A stretch of DNA of 64,000 nucleotides from Citreicella sp. C3M06 (GTDB lineage: Bacteria > Pseudomonadota > Alphaproteobacteria > Rhodobacterales > Rhodobacteraceae). Below the pieces are notes generated by a model. The model worked only from the letters and a program-made list of their open reading frames with translations. It ran no database searches and was not told where the DNA came from. The stretch is from assembly GCF_018860705.1 (NCBI RefSeq), contig NZ_JAHKQA010000007.1, forward strand, positions 1-64,000. Reading direction: 5' to 3'. Below, in pieces: positions 18,234 through 26,568 of the stretch; position 1 is the stretch's first letter, and each line of letters starts with the position of its first letter. Both the position numbers and the translations under genes were made by a program.

Positions 18234-19760
18234 TCAGGCGTCAACATTCTCGCGTCTGCGGCGCAGGTTGCCGGCGTCGGCGGGAAGCGCGGAAAAGCGC
18301 ACCAGCGTCGAGCCTCCGGCCAGCGGTTCGACCCGGCTCAGCAGCCTTTGGCCGTCGCTGCGGATCAGTTCGGCGTCCCAGCCGGCGCGATCCCGCTCGG
18401 TCATCACGAAATCGCGCAGGTCTGACCAGATCGGGCTGAACTTGCAGGCCGATTGCCACAGCCGGGTCGACTCGGCGATACAGGTGTCGGCAAGGCTGCC
18501 GTCCAGGTCCAGATTCCACATGTCCCGGTAGGCGGCGTTGGTGAAGGTGAGTGTGCCGAGCTGCGAAAACACCGCCACCGCATCGCCAAGGCTGTCGAGC
18601 ACCGATTGCGTCACCTCGATCTCTTGGCGGAACCGGCGGGTGAGGCTGATTTCCGAGGTGATGTCCTCGAACAGGAAGGCGACGCCGCCGTCAGGGTGGG
18701 GCCGTCCGGTGATGCGATAGGTCAGGCCAACGGGCAGGTTCCAGACCTCGGTGTACAGGTCCGAGCTTGCGGCAGCGATGACCTCGGACAGCTTGTCGCG
18801 CCAGGATCGGTAATCCTTGGGCTCGGGCATCATCTGCCGTTCGCGCAGCATGTCGAAGAAGCTGAGCAGGTTGGGCCGTGACGACAGGAATTCCGCCGGC
18901 AGGTTGGTGTGGTCGATCAGCGCCGGATTGAACAACACCAGCCGCCGGTCCTTGTCAAAGACCGCAAGGGCGATGGGCAGATGGGCAAAGATCCGCGTCA
19001 GCGTCTGCAGGAAATTGCGCTGCGTCGCTTCGGCGTGGATCACCGCGTCGATGTTCTGGGCAAAATGCAGCCAGCCATCGGCGAGGCGATAGGATTGCAC
19101 TTCGAACCAGCTCTGCGTGCCATCCTCGCGTTTGCCGATGCTGGTGCGGCTGATGTAGAGTTCTTCGGCCTCGTTGGGCAGCACGGCAAAGGGCGGTGTC
19201 GCATTATCGGCCTGCCCGGCCTGAAGCGCCACATCGGTGAAGGCGGGGTTGGACCACACCACCTTGCGGGCGCGGTCGGTCTGCCACACCGGAAACGGCG
19301 CACGGGTAAACGCCAGCCTGAGGCGTGACAGATCGCGCATTTCGGTGCGCAGCCGCAGGTATTCGCCCGCGTCGAGCGACGGCCCGGTCATGCTGAGGTT
19401 CAGGCTGCGCCCTTCGGGACGGATCTCGATATGGGTGTCGGGATCGCCGGTGGCGTCGAGCACCAGCCGATCTCTGGGGGGCGCTTCGGGGAAGGCGGGG
19501 AAATGGGCGCGCAGCACCTCGGCGAGGTCATCCCAGATCAGCCTCTCGTCCGGGGTGCAATCAAGCAACTGGCGGGCCTGCGGCGTGGCATCGACCAGTC
19601 GGCCATCGGTCACGAACATCTCGACCCGGTTGCCACGAGGACGGGTGCCGGGGCTTGGCGGATCGTCGGCAGGGATACGCGCAGTGCGCAGGAGAAGCCC
19701 GCCGAAGATTGCGGCACAGCTGGCGCCGATACCGGCGGCGATAATGACAAGCAGTTCCAC
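18234..19760 (-). CDS. Membrane-anchored multi-PAS protein without an output domain
   Basis: A 508-residue protein with one N-terminal transmembrane helix (about residues 2-25) followed by about four PAS-like modules. These are visible from recurring patterns: MFVTDGRLVDATPQARQLL, FPVWQTDRARKVVWSNPAF, IALAVFDKDRRLVLFNPAL and DAVAVFSQLGTLTFTNAAY. The C-terminus stops shortly after the last PAS (ending in a charged tail) with no histidine kinase, GGDEF or methyl-accepting domain. It lies 79 nt after regB on the same strand, so it may be co-transcribed with the redox kinase. What it senses and whom it signals to are unknown. Confidence 0.75.
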   Translation of the reverse strand: MELLVIIAAGIGASCAAIFGGLLLRTARIPADDPPSPGTRPRGNRVEMFVTDGRLVDATPQARQLLDCTPDERLIWDDLAEVLRAHFPAFPEAPPRDRLVLDATGDPDTHIEIRPEGRSLNLSMTGPSLDAGEYLRLRTEMRDLSRLRLAFTRAPFPVWQTDRARKVVWSNPAFTDVALQAGQADNATPPFAVLPNEAEELYISRTSIGKREDGTQSWFEVQSYRLADGWLHFAQNIDAVIHAEATQRNFLQTLTRIFAHLPIALAVFDKDRRLVLFNPALIDHTNLPAEFLSSRPNLLSFFDMLRERQMMPEPKDYRSWRDKLSEVIAAASSDLYTEVWNLPVGLTYRITGRPHPDGGVAFLFEDITSEISLTRRFRQEIEVTQSVLDSLGDAVAVFSQLGTLTFTNAAYRDMWNLDLDGSLADTCIAESTRLWQSACKFSPIWSDLRDFVMTERDRAGWDAELIRSDGQRLLSRVEPLAGGSTLVRFSALPADAGNLRRRRENVDA

Positions 19761-19839
19761 AACGTGACCCTGACAAACTGTTAACCGGACAGACAGCTAA
19801 AAGTAGAAGGTTAATTACCGGTTAAGTTGTGACTGCGGG

Positions 19840-21225
19840 TCAGGTTTCGATCAAGGGATTTTCGCCAAGCGGCGTGTTCGGTGCAACAGTGGCCACCACC
19901 TTGGCCACGGGCCAGGTCAGCTCGACGATGGCGCCATTGGGCGCGCCTTCGGTGCCTTCGCCCTCTTCTGCGCCATTGGCAAAGCTGAGCTCGGCGCCGC
20001 TGCGCTCCAGCAGGGTCTTGGCGATGAACAGGCCAAGCCCCATGCCTTCGTATCCGGGCCGGGCGTTGCGGCCGGGATCGCTGCGGCGGCGGCGCAGAAA
20101 CGGATCGCCAAGCCGTCCGATCAGATGCGGCGGGAAGCCCGGCCCGTCGTCGCGGATGCGCACGACGATGCGGCGGTCGTCCCAGCTGGCGTCGATCCAA
20201 ACCTGCGTGCGGGCGAAATCCACCGCGTTCTGTACGAGGTTGCGCAGCCCGTGCAGGATGTCGGGGCGGCGAAACACCTGCGGCTGAGGGCCACCGCCGG
20301 GCAGGGGGGCAAATTCCATCGTCAGGGTCTTGCCGCGATTTTCATGCGGCTCGGCGGCCTCGCGCAGCACCTCGGACAGGGGGGCGTGGCGCATGTGCAG
20401 ATCGTCCTTGCCGGCGCGGCCCATGCCGTGAAGGATGTCGCGGCAGCGATCGGCCTGGGCGCGGATCAGGCGGGCGTCTTCCTGCATCTCGGGGAACTCG
20501 TCCAGATCTTCGATCAGCTCTGCCGAGGCGAGTTTGATCGTTGCCAGCGGTGTGCCCAGCTCATGCGCGGCGGCGGCGACCACGCCGCCCAGATCGCTGA
20601 GTTTCTGCGCCCGCGCCAGCGCCATCTGCGTTGCCACAAGCGCATCCGACATGGCGTTCATCTCGTTCGTCGTGCGCCGTGCATAGACCGAGATGAACAG
20701 CAGCGCGATCACCAGCGCCGTCCACTGGCCAAAGATGAACACATCGGGCAATCCGAAGATCGTCCCGTCTTGGGTGCTCAGCGGCATGTAGACGAACACC
20801 ATGCAGGTGATCAGCGCCACGGCGGTGGCGTTGATCAGCACGGTCGAGCGCAACGACAGCACCGTCGCCGAAACCGTGGCCGGGGCCAGCACCAGCAGCG
20901 AGAACGGGTTGTGCAACCCGCCAGTGAGGAACAGCAGCAGGCACAGCTGCAGCAGATCGAACATCACCATTAGGAAGTTCTCGGCCTCGGACAGGCGCTT
21001 GTCTTCGGGATAGATGAACATGGCGATGAGATTGCCGACCACCGACACGCCCACGGCGAGATAGCAAAGCCCCAGTTCCAGTTGCAGATCATACAGCTGG
21101 CGGGCGACGGAAATCGCGGTCAGCTGGCCGACGATGGCGACCCAGCGCAGAATGATCAGCGTGCGCAGGCGGATGAAATTGCTGCGCTGGCCCTCCTCGA
21201 GCAATCCCAGATCCGGCTGACTCAT
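19840..21225 (-). CDS. regB: Redox-sensing histidine kinase RegB (PrrB)
   Basis: A 461-residue membrane histidine kinase with about six N-terminal helices. The quinone-interaction motif GGLHNPF is at residues 102-108, the phospho-accepting His221 lies in AAAHELGTPLATIKLASAEL, and the redox-active Cys261 is in ADRCRDIL. An HATPase domain follows (NLVQNAVDFA, DDGPGFP, GYEGMGLGLFIAKTLL). In Rhodobacter relatives RegB phosphorylates RegA under low oxygen to control respiration and nitrogen and carbon fixation. I take the ATG at 21225; a GTG at 21255 in the same frame is possible, and neither has a strong ribosome-binding site. It diverges from senC across an 87-nt gap. Confidence 0.95.
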   Translation of the reverse strand: MSQPDLGLLEEGQRSNFIRLRTLIILRWVAIVGQLTAISVARQLYDLQLELGLCYLAVGVSVVGNLIAMFIYPEDKRLSEAENFLMVMFDLLQLCLLLFLTGGLHNPFSLLVLAPATVSATVLSLRSTVLINATAVALITCMVFVYMPLSTQDGTIFGLPDVFIFGQWTALVIALLFISVYARRTTNEMNAMSDALVATQMALARAQKLSDLGGVVAAAAHELGTPLATIKLASAELIEDLDEFPEMQEDARLIRAQADRCRDILHGMGRAGKDDLHMRHAPLSEVLREAAEPHENRGKTLTMEFAPLPGGGPQPQVFRRPDILHGLRNLVQNAVDFARTQVWIDASWDDRRIVVRIRDDGPGFPPHLIGRLGDPFLRRRRSDPGRNARPGYEGMGLGLFIAKTLLERSGAELSFANGAEEGEGTEGAPNGAIVELTWPVAKVVATVAPNTPLGENPLIET

Positions 21226-21273
21226 GGCTGCGCGCTTTCGTCTCTTTATCCCCACGACCGCGATTGTTAAGTC

Positions 21274-21291
21274 TGCGGGGCAGGTTCCGCA
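21274..21291. promoter_or_regulatory. Candidate RegA-type operator between regB and senC
   Basis: A perfect inverted repeat TGCGG-N8-CCGCA in the only intergenic space between the divergent regB and senC genes. It resembles the GC-rich, variably spaced half-sites described for RegA in Rhodobacter, where the locus is autoregulated. This is a resemblance only, and such short palindromes are common in GC-rich DNA. Confidence 0.4.
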
Positions 21292-21312
21292 ATCACATCA
21301 CGGGAGGATTCC

Positions 21313-21927
21313 ATGCGCTGGATCGCCGTTACCGCTGCCGCCACCGCCCTTGTCGTCGTTTCCGCCGGAGCGTGGCTTTACACCCGGGGGTCGGATGACC
21401 AGTTCGCCAGCTGCCGCGCAACTGCGGTCGCGGGCGGCGCCGGGGCCATCGGCGGGCCGTTCACGCTGGTCAACAGCGCCGGGCATACGGTGACCGACTC
21501 CGATGTGATCACCAAGCCGTCGCTGGTCTATTTCGGCTATACCTTCTGCCCGGATGTCTGCCCGCTCGACAATGCGCGCAACGCCGAGGCGGTCGATATC
21601 CTCGAAGAGCAGGGCTATGACGTGACGCCGGTGTTCATCTCGATCGACCCCGAGCGCGACACGCCCGAGGTGGTGGGAGAGTATGCCGAGGTGTTCAGCG
21701 ACAAGATGATCGGCCTGACCGGATCGCCCGAGCAGGTGAAGGCGGCAAGCCAAGCCTATCGGACCTATTACAAGAAGAACGACACCGGCGACGACTATTA
21801 CCTCGTCGACCATTCGACCTTCACCTATTTCGTGCTGCCCGAAACCGGATTCGCCGAGTTCTTCCGCCGCGAGGCAACGCCAGATGATATGGCGCAGACG
21901 GTGGGGTGCTTCATCGACCACATGTAA
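21313..21927 (+). CDS. senC: SCO1/SenC-family copper chaperone
   Basis: A 204-residue thioredoxin-fold protein anchored by an N-terminal hydrophobic helix (residues 1-22) with the rest in the periplasm. The copper-binding pair is Cys79 and Cys83 in FGYTFCPDVCPLD, with the third ligand His167 in VDHSTFTYFV. SCO proteins deliver copper to the CuA site of cytochrome oxidase. In Rhodobacter the homologue sits in the same place and also influences RegBA signalling. The ATG at 21313 follows GGGAGGA. It is upstream of regA by 81 nt and probably co-transcribed. Confidence 0.95.
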   Translation: MRWIAVTAAATALVVVSAGAWLYTRGSDDQFASCRATAVAGGAGAIGGPFTLVNSAGHTVTDSDVITKPSLVYFGYTFCPDVCPLDNARNAEAVDILEEQGYDVTPVFISIDPERDTPEVVGEYAEVFSDKMIGLTGSPEQVKAASQAYRTYYKKNDTGDDYYLVDHSTFTYFVLPETGFAEFFRREATPDDMAQTVGCFIDHM

Positions 21928-22008
21928 CTGCCACGCGGTGTTTGACCCTCCGGCAGGGCTTGGGTATGAACCTTTGCAGGCAAAGACCTGCATCGGGAGT
22001 ATAAATTC

Positions 22009-22563
22009 GTGTCGGACCGCACCATCGAAGACCTCGGCGACGACCGCTCCCTCCTGCTTGTCGATGACGATGAACCGTTCCTGCGCCGTCTTGCAAAGGC
22101 GATGGAAAAGCGCGGCTTCGAGGTCGAGACCGCCTTGTCGGTCGCGGGGGGAACGGCGATCGCCACGGCGCGGCCTCCGGCCTATGCGGTGATCGACCTG
22201 CGGCTCGAGGATGGCAACGGGCTTGATGTGGTCGAGGTGCTACGCGAGCGTCGCCCCGACAGCAAGGTGATCGTGCTGACCGGTTACGGGGCGATTGCCA
22301 CGGCGGTTGCGGCGGTCAAGATCGGGGCAACCGACTACCTGTCGAAACCGGCGGATGCCACCGACATCACCAACGCGCTGCTGTCCCGGACAGACGATCT
22401 TCCGCCGCCGCCCGAGAACCCGATGAGCGCCGACCGGGTGCGCTGGGAACACATCCAGCGGGTCTATGAGTTGTGCGATCGCAACGTGTCGGAAACCGCG
22501 CGGCGGCTGAACATGCACCGCCGGACGTTGCAGCGCATTCTGGCCAAGCGCTCGCCGCGCTGA
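22009..22563 (+). CDS. regA: Redox response regulator RegA (PrrA)
   Basis: A 184-residue response regulator and DNA-binding partner of RegB. The receiver domain has DD at residues 19-21, the phosphorylated Asp63 in AVIDLRLEDGNGL, and Lys in the LSKPAD motif. A proline-rich linker (PPPPENP) leads to a Fis-type helix-turn-helix (VSETARRLNMHRRTLQRIL) at the C-terminus, nearly invariant across alphaproteobacteria. The start is GTG at 22009 with GGGAG upstream, which fits the conserved N-terminus. Senses no signal itself; activates and represses energy-metabolism genes in response to quinone redox state. Confidence 0.97.
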   Translation: MSDRTIEDLGDDRSLLLVDDDEPFLRRLAKAMEKRGFEVETALSVAGGTAIATARPPAYAVIDLRLEDGNGLDVVEVLRERRPDSKVIVLTGYGAIATAVAAVKIGATDYLSKPADATDITNALLSRTDDLPPPPENPMSADRVRWEHIQRVYELCDRNVSETARRLNMHRRTLQRILAKRSPR

Positions 22564-22587
22564 CTAGGCTGTCTGGGCTGGCGGCGC

Positions 22588-23070
22588 TCAGAGGTCGTAG
22601 CGCTTGAGCTGTTTGGTCACGGTCTGACCGTTGCGCATGACATAGCCGTCGATACGGCCCCAATCCTCGAAGCCGCGGCTTTGATAATAGATCAGCCCGC
22701 CGGCATTGTCGGCCCGGATCTCGGCGTTGATCCATGCGTAGCCCGCCATGCGCGCCGCCTGTTTCGTGGCCTCGAATAGCTTTGATCCGATACCGAGCCC
22801 GGTTTTCCCAGAGCGCGCAAAGGTCGAGATCTGCCCGACCGAACCCCCATGTTCCGGATGCGGGTCGATCCACTGCACCCCGAGGATCTGCCCGGCATCG
22901 TCTTCGGCCACGTGCCAGATCGCGCGCGGATCGCTTTGCATCCATGCTTGCACATCGACGGGGCCGACCGCGTCGGTCATCGCCGTGGTGCCGCCGATGG
23001 CGATGACCTCGTTCAACAGCTCTGCGATGTCGCGCGCATCCAGCGCTGCGGCCCGGCGAACGCTCAGCAC
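22588..23070 (-). CDS. GNAT-family N-acetyltransferase
   Basis: A 160-residue acetyltransferase of the GCN5 fold. The acetyl-CoA-binding motif A appears as SGKTGLGIGSKLFEATKQAA (R/Q-x-x-G-x-G/A type), followed by NAEIRADNAGGLIYYQSRGF, the usual motif B with the conserved Asn and Tyr. It most resembles the phosphinothricin/L-amino-acid acetyltransferase branch, but the substrate is not predictable. The start overlaps the end of the HD gene by 7 nt. It lies convergent to regA, in the interval where hvrA is found in Rhodobacter. Confidence 0.8.
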   Translation of the reverse strand: MLSVRRAAALDARDIAELLNEVIAIGGTTAMTDAVGPVDVQAWMQSDPRAIWHVAEDDAGQILGVQWIDPHPEHGGSVGQISTFARSGKTGLGIGSKLFEATKQAARMAGYAWINAEIRADNAGGLIYYQSRGFEDWGRIDGYVMRNGQTVTKQLKRYDL

Positions 23071-23663
23071 GGCAGCGCCGCCAGCAGTTCGGCATGGCGG
23101 GCGGTGAACGCCGCGCGCACCTCGACTGGCGGGCGCAGGTGGATATCCAGCCCCTCTATCAGCGTCGGCTCGGGCGCTCCAAAGACCTTCTTGGCCTCCG
23201 CCGCCGAAAATCCGGCGATCTGCGTTGCCTCCATATAGGCCGATACCAGATCCGCCTTCTTGATCCGGGTCTTGAGCCGCGGCGGGATCAGCGCGGGCAG
23301 CCCGAAGCGGATGTGGATCGCCGCCATCAGCCGCTTGTCGAGCACGCCGTATTCCGGCCCGACCGCCGCCTTCACCGGGGAAATCATGTCGCCGATGACG
23401 TATTCAGGCGCGTCGTGCAGCAGCGCCGTCAGCTTCTGCGCCACAGTTGCGCCGGGGTTCATCCGGCAGAACAGCGCCTCGACCAGCAGCGAATGTTCGG
23501 CGACGGAATAGGGGAAATCGCCATGGGTCTGCCCGTTCCAGCGGGCAACAAAGGCAAGGCCATGGGCGATGTCCTCGATTTCGATATCCACCGGGGTCGG
23601 GTCGAGCAGGTCGAGCCTGCGCCCCGACAGCATCCGTTGCCATGCGCGCGCCTGTTTCGCCAT
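23064..23663 (-). CDS. HD-domain phosphohydrolase (YfbR-like)
   Basis: A protein of 199 residues with the HD metal-binding signature: His in [16 protein letters not shown], the HD doublet in [16 protein letters not shown], and a later Asp in [14 protein letters not shown]. This arrangement matches the YfbR-like 5'-deoxynucleotidase branch of HD hydrolases, which dephosphorylate nucleotides. The ATG at 23663 is preferred over one eight codons upstream because family members begin with a short [12 protein letters not shown]-type N-terminus. It is the first gene of a two-gene unit with the acetyltransferase (7-nt overlap) and is divergent from ahcY. Confidence 0.8.
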   Translation of the reverse strand: MAKQARAWQRMLSGRRLDLLDPTPVDIEIEDIAHGLAFVARWNGQTHGDFPYSVAEHSLLVEALFCRMNPGATVAQKLTALLHDAPEYVIGDMISPVKAAVGPEYGVLDKRLMAAIHIRFGLPALIPPRLKTRIKKADLVSAYMEATQIAGFSAAEAKKVFGAPEPTLIEGLDIHLRPPVEVRAAFTARHAELLAALPC

Positions 23664-23841
23664 TACAGCGACTCGGCGTGCACGCAACCGCGAGCGTATT
23701 CATTGCTGGGAAAGCTGTCTGCCTCGATCATCGCGCCTGCTCTTTTACGGTCCGTCTGCAGCGAGTCCTGATGCACGTTGCCGCTATAATCAAGGGATGC
23801 TACCTCGGGCGCCAACACGCATTCACAGGACGGAGCCGGAA

Positions 23842-25230
23842 ATGGCACAGGACTACGTCGTCAAAGACATCGCGCTTGCAGCATTCGGCCGCAAGGAACT
23901 GGACATCGCTGAAACCGAAATGCCGGGCCTGATGGCCTGCCGCGAAGAATTCGGAGAAAGCAAACCGCTGGCGGGGGCGCGCATCGTAGGCTCGCTGCAC
24001 ATGACCATTCAGACCGCCTGCCTGATCGAAACGCTGGTGGCGCTGGGCGCGGAGGTGCGCTGGGCCTCCTGCAACATCTTCTCGACGCAGGATCACGCCG
24101 CGGCAGCCATCGCCGCAGCGGGGATTCCGGTGTTCGCGATCAAGGGCCAAAGCCTTGAAGAGCATTGGGATTACGTCGACAAATCCTTCCAGTTCGAAGA
24201 CGGCCCGAACATGATCCTCGACGATGGCGGCGACGCCACGCTGTACATCCTGCTGGGCGCGCGCGCCGAGGCGGGCGAAGAGATCATCCCGGTGCCGCAA
24301 TCCGAGGAAGAGGCGGTCATCAAGGCGCAGATCGCCAAGCGTCTGGAGGCCTCGCCGGGCTGGTTCACCAAGGTGCGCGACCAGATCAAGGGCGTGTCCG
24401 AGGAAACCACCACCGGCGTGCATCGCCTGTACGAATTGCAGAAAACCGGCCAGTTGCCCTTCCCGGCGATCAACGTGAACGATTCCGTCACCAAGTCGAA
24501 ATTCGACAACAAATACGGCTGCAAGGAATCGCTGGTCGACGGCATTCGCCGCGCCACTGACGTGATGATGGCCGGAAAGGTCGCCGTGGTCTGCGGTTAC
24601 GGCGACGTGGGCAAGGGCTCTGCCGCCTCGCTGGCAGGTGCTGGCGCGCGGGTGAAAGTCACCGAAGCCGATCCGATCTGCGCGCTTCAGGCGGCGATGG
24701 ACGGCTTCGAGGTGGTGCTTCTGGAAGACGTGGTGGACAGCGCCGACATCTTCATCACCACCACCGGCAACAAGGACATCATCCGCATCGAGCATCTGCG
24801 CGCGATGAAGGACATGGCCATCGTCGGCAACATCGGCCATTTCGACAATGAAATTCAGGTCGCCGCGCTGAAGAACCACAAATGGACCAACATCAAGGAC
24901 CAGGTGGATATGATCGAGATGCCGAGCGGCTCGCGCATCATCCTGTTGTCCGAAGGCCGTCTGCTGAACCTTGGCAACGCCACCGGCCACCCGTCGTTTG
25001 TCATGTCCGCCAGCTTCACCAATCAGGTGCTGGCGCAGATCGAGTTGTGGAAGAACGGCGGTGATTACGAAAACAAGGTCTACATCCTGCCCAAGCATCT
25101 GGATGAAAAGGTCGCGCGCCTGCATCTGGCCCGCATCGGGGTCAAGCTGACCCAGCTGACCCCCGAACAGGCGGCCTATATCGGTGTCACCCCCGAAGGC
25201 CCGTTCAAGCCGGAACATTACCGCTACTGA
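23842..25230 (+). CDS. ahcY: S-adenosyl-L-homocysteine hydrolase
   Basis: A 462-residue NAD-dependent enzyme splitting S-adenosylhomocysteine into homocysteine and adenosine, which relieves product inhibition of methyltransferases. Substrate-site blocks [15 protein letters not shown] and the [14 protein letters not shown] loop are present, as is the NAD-binding [15 protein letters not shown] with the C-terminal KPEHYRY tail. The ATG at 23842 follows GGAGCCGGAA; the frame is open far upstream but without conserved sequence. In Rhodobacter ahcY also lies next to regA. The 178-nt leader shows a TATAAT-like hexamer at 23785-23790 without a good -35 box, and I found no convincing SAH riboswitch fold. 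Adenosine product would be used by the adenosine kinase at 44677-45684. Confidence 0.97.
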   Translation: MAQDYVVKDIALAAFGRKELDIAETEMPGLMACREEFGESKPLAGARIVGSLHMTIQTACLIETLVALGAEVRWASCNIFSTQDHAAAAIAAAGIPVFAIKGQSLEEHWDYVDKSFQFEDGPNMILDDGGDATLYILLGARAEAGEEIIPVPQSEEEAVIKAQIAKRLEASPGWFTKVRDQIKGVSEETTTGVHRLYELQKTGQLPFPAINVNDSVTKSKFDNKYGCKESLVDGIRRATDVMMAGKVAVVCGYGDVGKGSAASLAGAGARVKVTEADPICALQAAMDGFEVVLLEDVVDSADIFITTTGNKDIIRIEHLRAMKDMAIVGNIGHFDNEIQVAALKNHKWTNIKDQVDMIEMPSGSRIILLSEGRLLNLGNATGHPSFVMSASFTNQVLAQIELWKNGGDYENKVYILPKHLDEKVARLHLARIGVKLTQLTPEQAAYIGVTPEGPFKPEHYRY

Positions 25231-25252
25231 CCGTTCCGCCATCGCTTTTTAT

Positions 25253-25281
25253 AAACGCCCCGTGATCGTGCGGGGCGTTTT
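25253..25281 (+). terminator. Rho-independent terminator of ahcY
   Basis: Perfect 9-bp stem, aaacgcccc (25253-25261) with ggggcgttt (25272-25280), a 10-nt loop and TTTT at the end, starting about 22 nt after the ahcY stop. Confidence 0.9.
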
Positions 25282-25347
25282 GCCTTTCGAGGGTTGCACT
25301 TTGCCGCGCAAGGGCGCTGCCATGCGGCAAGTACCAAGGAGATAATC

Positions 25348-26322
25348 ATGCGCATCATCATTCACGGCGTCGGCGCCATCGGCGGCGTTGTCGCTGCGGC
25401 CCTTCTGGCCACGGGGCAGGAGGTCATCGGCATCGCGCGCGGCCGCATGCTGGAGGCGATCCGCGACAAGGGCCTGACGATGATCAGCCCAAAGGGTCGC
25501 GTCACGGTGGATCTGCCCTGCGTCGCCCACCCGTCCGAGATCACCTTTCGCGACGATGATATTGTGCTGCTCTGCGTCAAGGGGCAGGACACAGACGCCG
25601 CGCTGCAAGATCTGCGTGCCGCCGGGATGACCGAACAGCCGCTGTTCTGCCTGCAGAACGGCGTCGCCAACGAGCGCGTCGCCTTGCGCTATTTCCCCAA
25701 TGTGCATGGCGCGACGGTGATGATGCCCGCCACCTATCTGGAACCGGGCGAGGTTATCACCCACGGCGCGCCCTGCTATGGGCTGTTCATGCTGGGCCGC
25801 TACCCGGGCGGCACCGACACCGATGACGAAACGCTGAAACAGGCGTTCGACGCTGCGAATCTCGCCGCCCTCCTGCCCGCGAGTGTCATGGACACGAAAT
25901 ACGGAAAGCTGCTGCTGAACCTTGGCAATATCGTCGATGCGCTGCTGCCGCACGAAGCTGACAGGGGGCGCTTTACGGGGCAGCTCAAGGCTGAGGCCGA
26001 GACAGTATTCGCAGCCGCGGGGATCCCTTGGGAGGAAATGGGCCTCGACAACCCGATACGCGAGCAATTCATGAAGATCGTCGATATCGACGGGGTGCCA
26101 CGCTCGGGCAGCTCGACCCGGCAAAGCATTACCCGAGGCGCGGGTAGCGTCGAGACCGATTATCTCAATGGTGAAATCGCAATGCTGGGCCGCCTGCACG
26201 GTGCGCCCGCCCCGCTCAACGCCGCCATGTCTGCCTTGGCGGCCCGCCTTGTCGGTGCGGGCAACGGCGCGGGCGGCATGAGTGAGGAAGATCTTGAAGC
26301 GGTGTTCCTGGCCGCCCTGTAG
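25348..26322 (+). CDS. Ketopantoate reductase family protein (PanE/ApbA-like)
   Basis: A protein of 324 residues with an N-terminal Rossmann motif GVGAIGGVVAAALL and an Arg shortly after that suits NADPH. The block LLCVKGQDTDAALQDL and LFCLQNGVANERVAL match the KPR family, as does the C-terminal catalytic-lysine region (MDTKYGKLLLNLGNIVDAL). The family includes 2-dehydropantoate 2-reductase of pantothenate synthesis but also many reductases of unknown substrate, and there are no pantothenate genes nearby, so I give no symbol. ATG at 25348 has AAGGAG 7 nt upstream. It is a single gene behind the ahcY terminator, followed by a full extragenic repeat. Confidence 0.8.
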   Translation: MRIIIHGVGAIGGVVAAALLATGQEVIGIARGRMLEAIRDKGLTMISPKGRVTVDLPCVAHPSEITFRDDDIVLLCVKGQDTDAALQDLRAAGMTEQPLFCLQNGVANERVALRYFPNVHGATVMMPATYLEPGEVITHGAPCYGLFMLGRYPGGTDTDDETLKQAFDAANLAALLPASVMDTKYGKLLLNLGNIVDALLPHEADRGRFTGQLKAEAETVFAAAGIPWEEMGLDNPIREQFMKIVDIDGVPRSGSSTRQSITRGAGSVETDYLNGEIAMLGRLHGAPAPLNAAMSALAARLVGAGNGAGGMSEEDLEAVFLAAL

Positions 26323-26325
26323 CGA

Positions 26326-26434
26326 CGCCTCCGGCGGGAGTTTATTTGGCAAGATGAAGGATAGGCGCCCCGCCCCGTCTTCATCTTGCCGGATAAACTC
26401 CGGGGGGCCCGAAGGGCGGGGGCAGCGCCCCCTC
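26326..26434. repeat. Extragenic inverted-repeat element, full-length copy 3
   Basis: The left arm is gggagtttatttggcaagat then gaag (26337-26360) and the right arm cttcatcttgccggataaac then tcc (26379-26402). They pair over about 22 nt around a GC-rich centre, with outer cctccggcg and gggcggggg...gcccc segments. It starts 3 nt after the stop of the reductase gene. Related copies are at 7123, 9274 and 53756. Confidence 0.75.
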
Positions 26435-26568
26435 TGATCTCTGTCCAATGGCGCAAGCGAGATCTTTCGCCGCAGGATCGGTCATGAAACTGAGATTGCG
26501 AGGTGATCTGCGTGTTACCAAGCAAGGGTAGAGCACGGCTAGCCTTACCTTGGGAATGGAACCGTCTC

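Noticed and set aside
23664-23841. SAH or SAM-SAH riboswitch in the ahcY leader
   Set aside because: I looked for the conserved stem and loop segments and could not find them; the leader is short and shows only a TATAAT-like hexamer.
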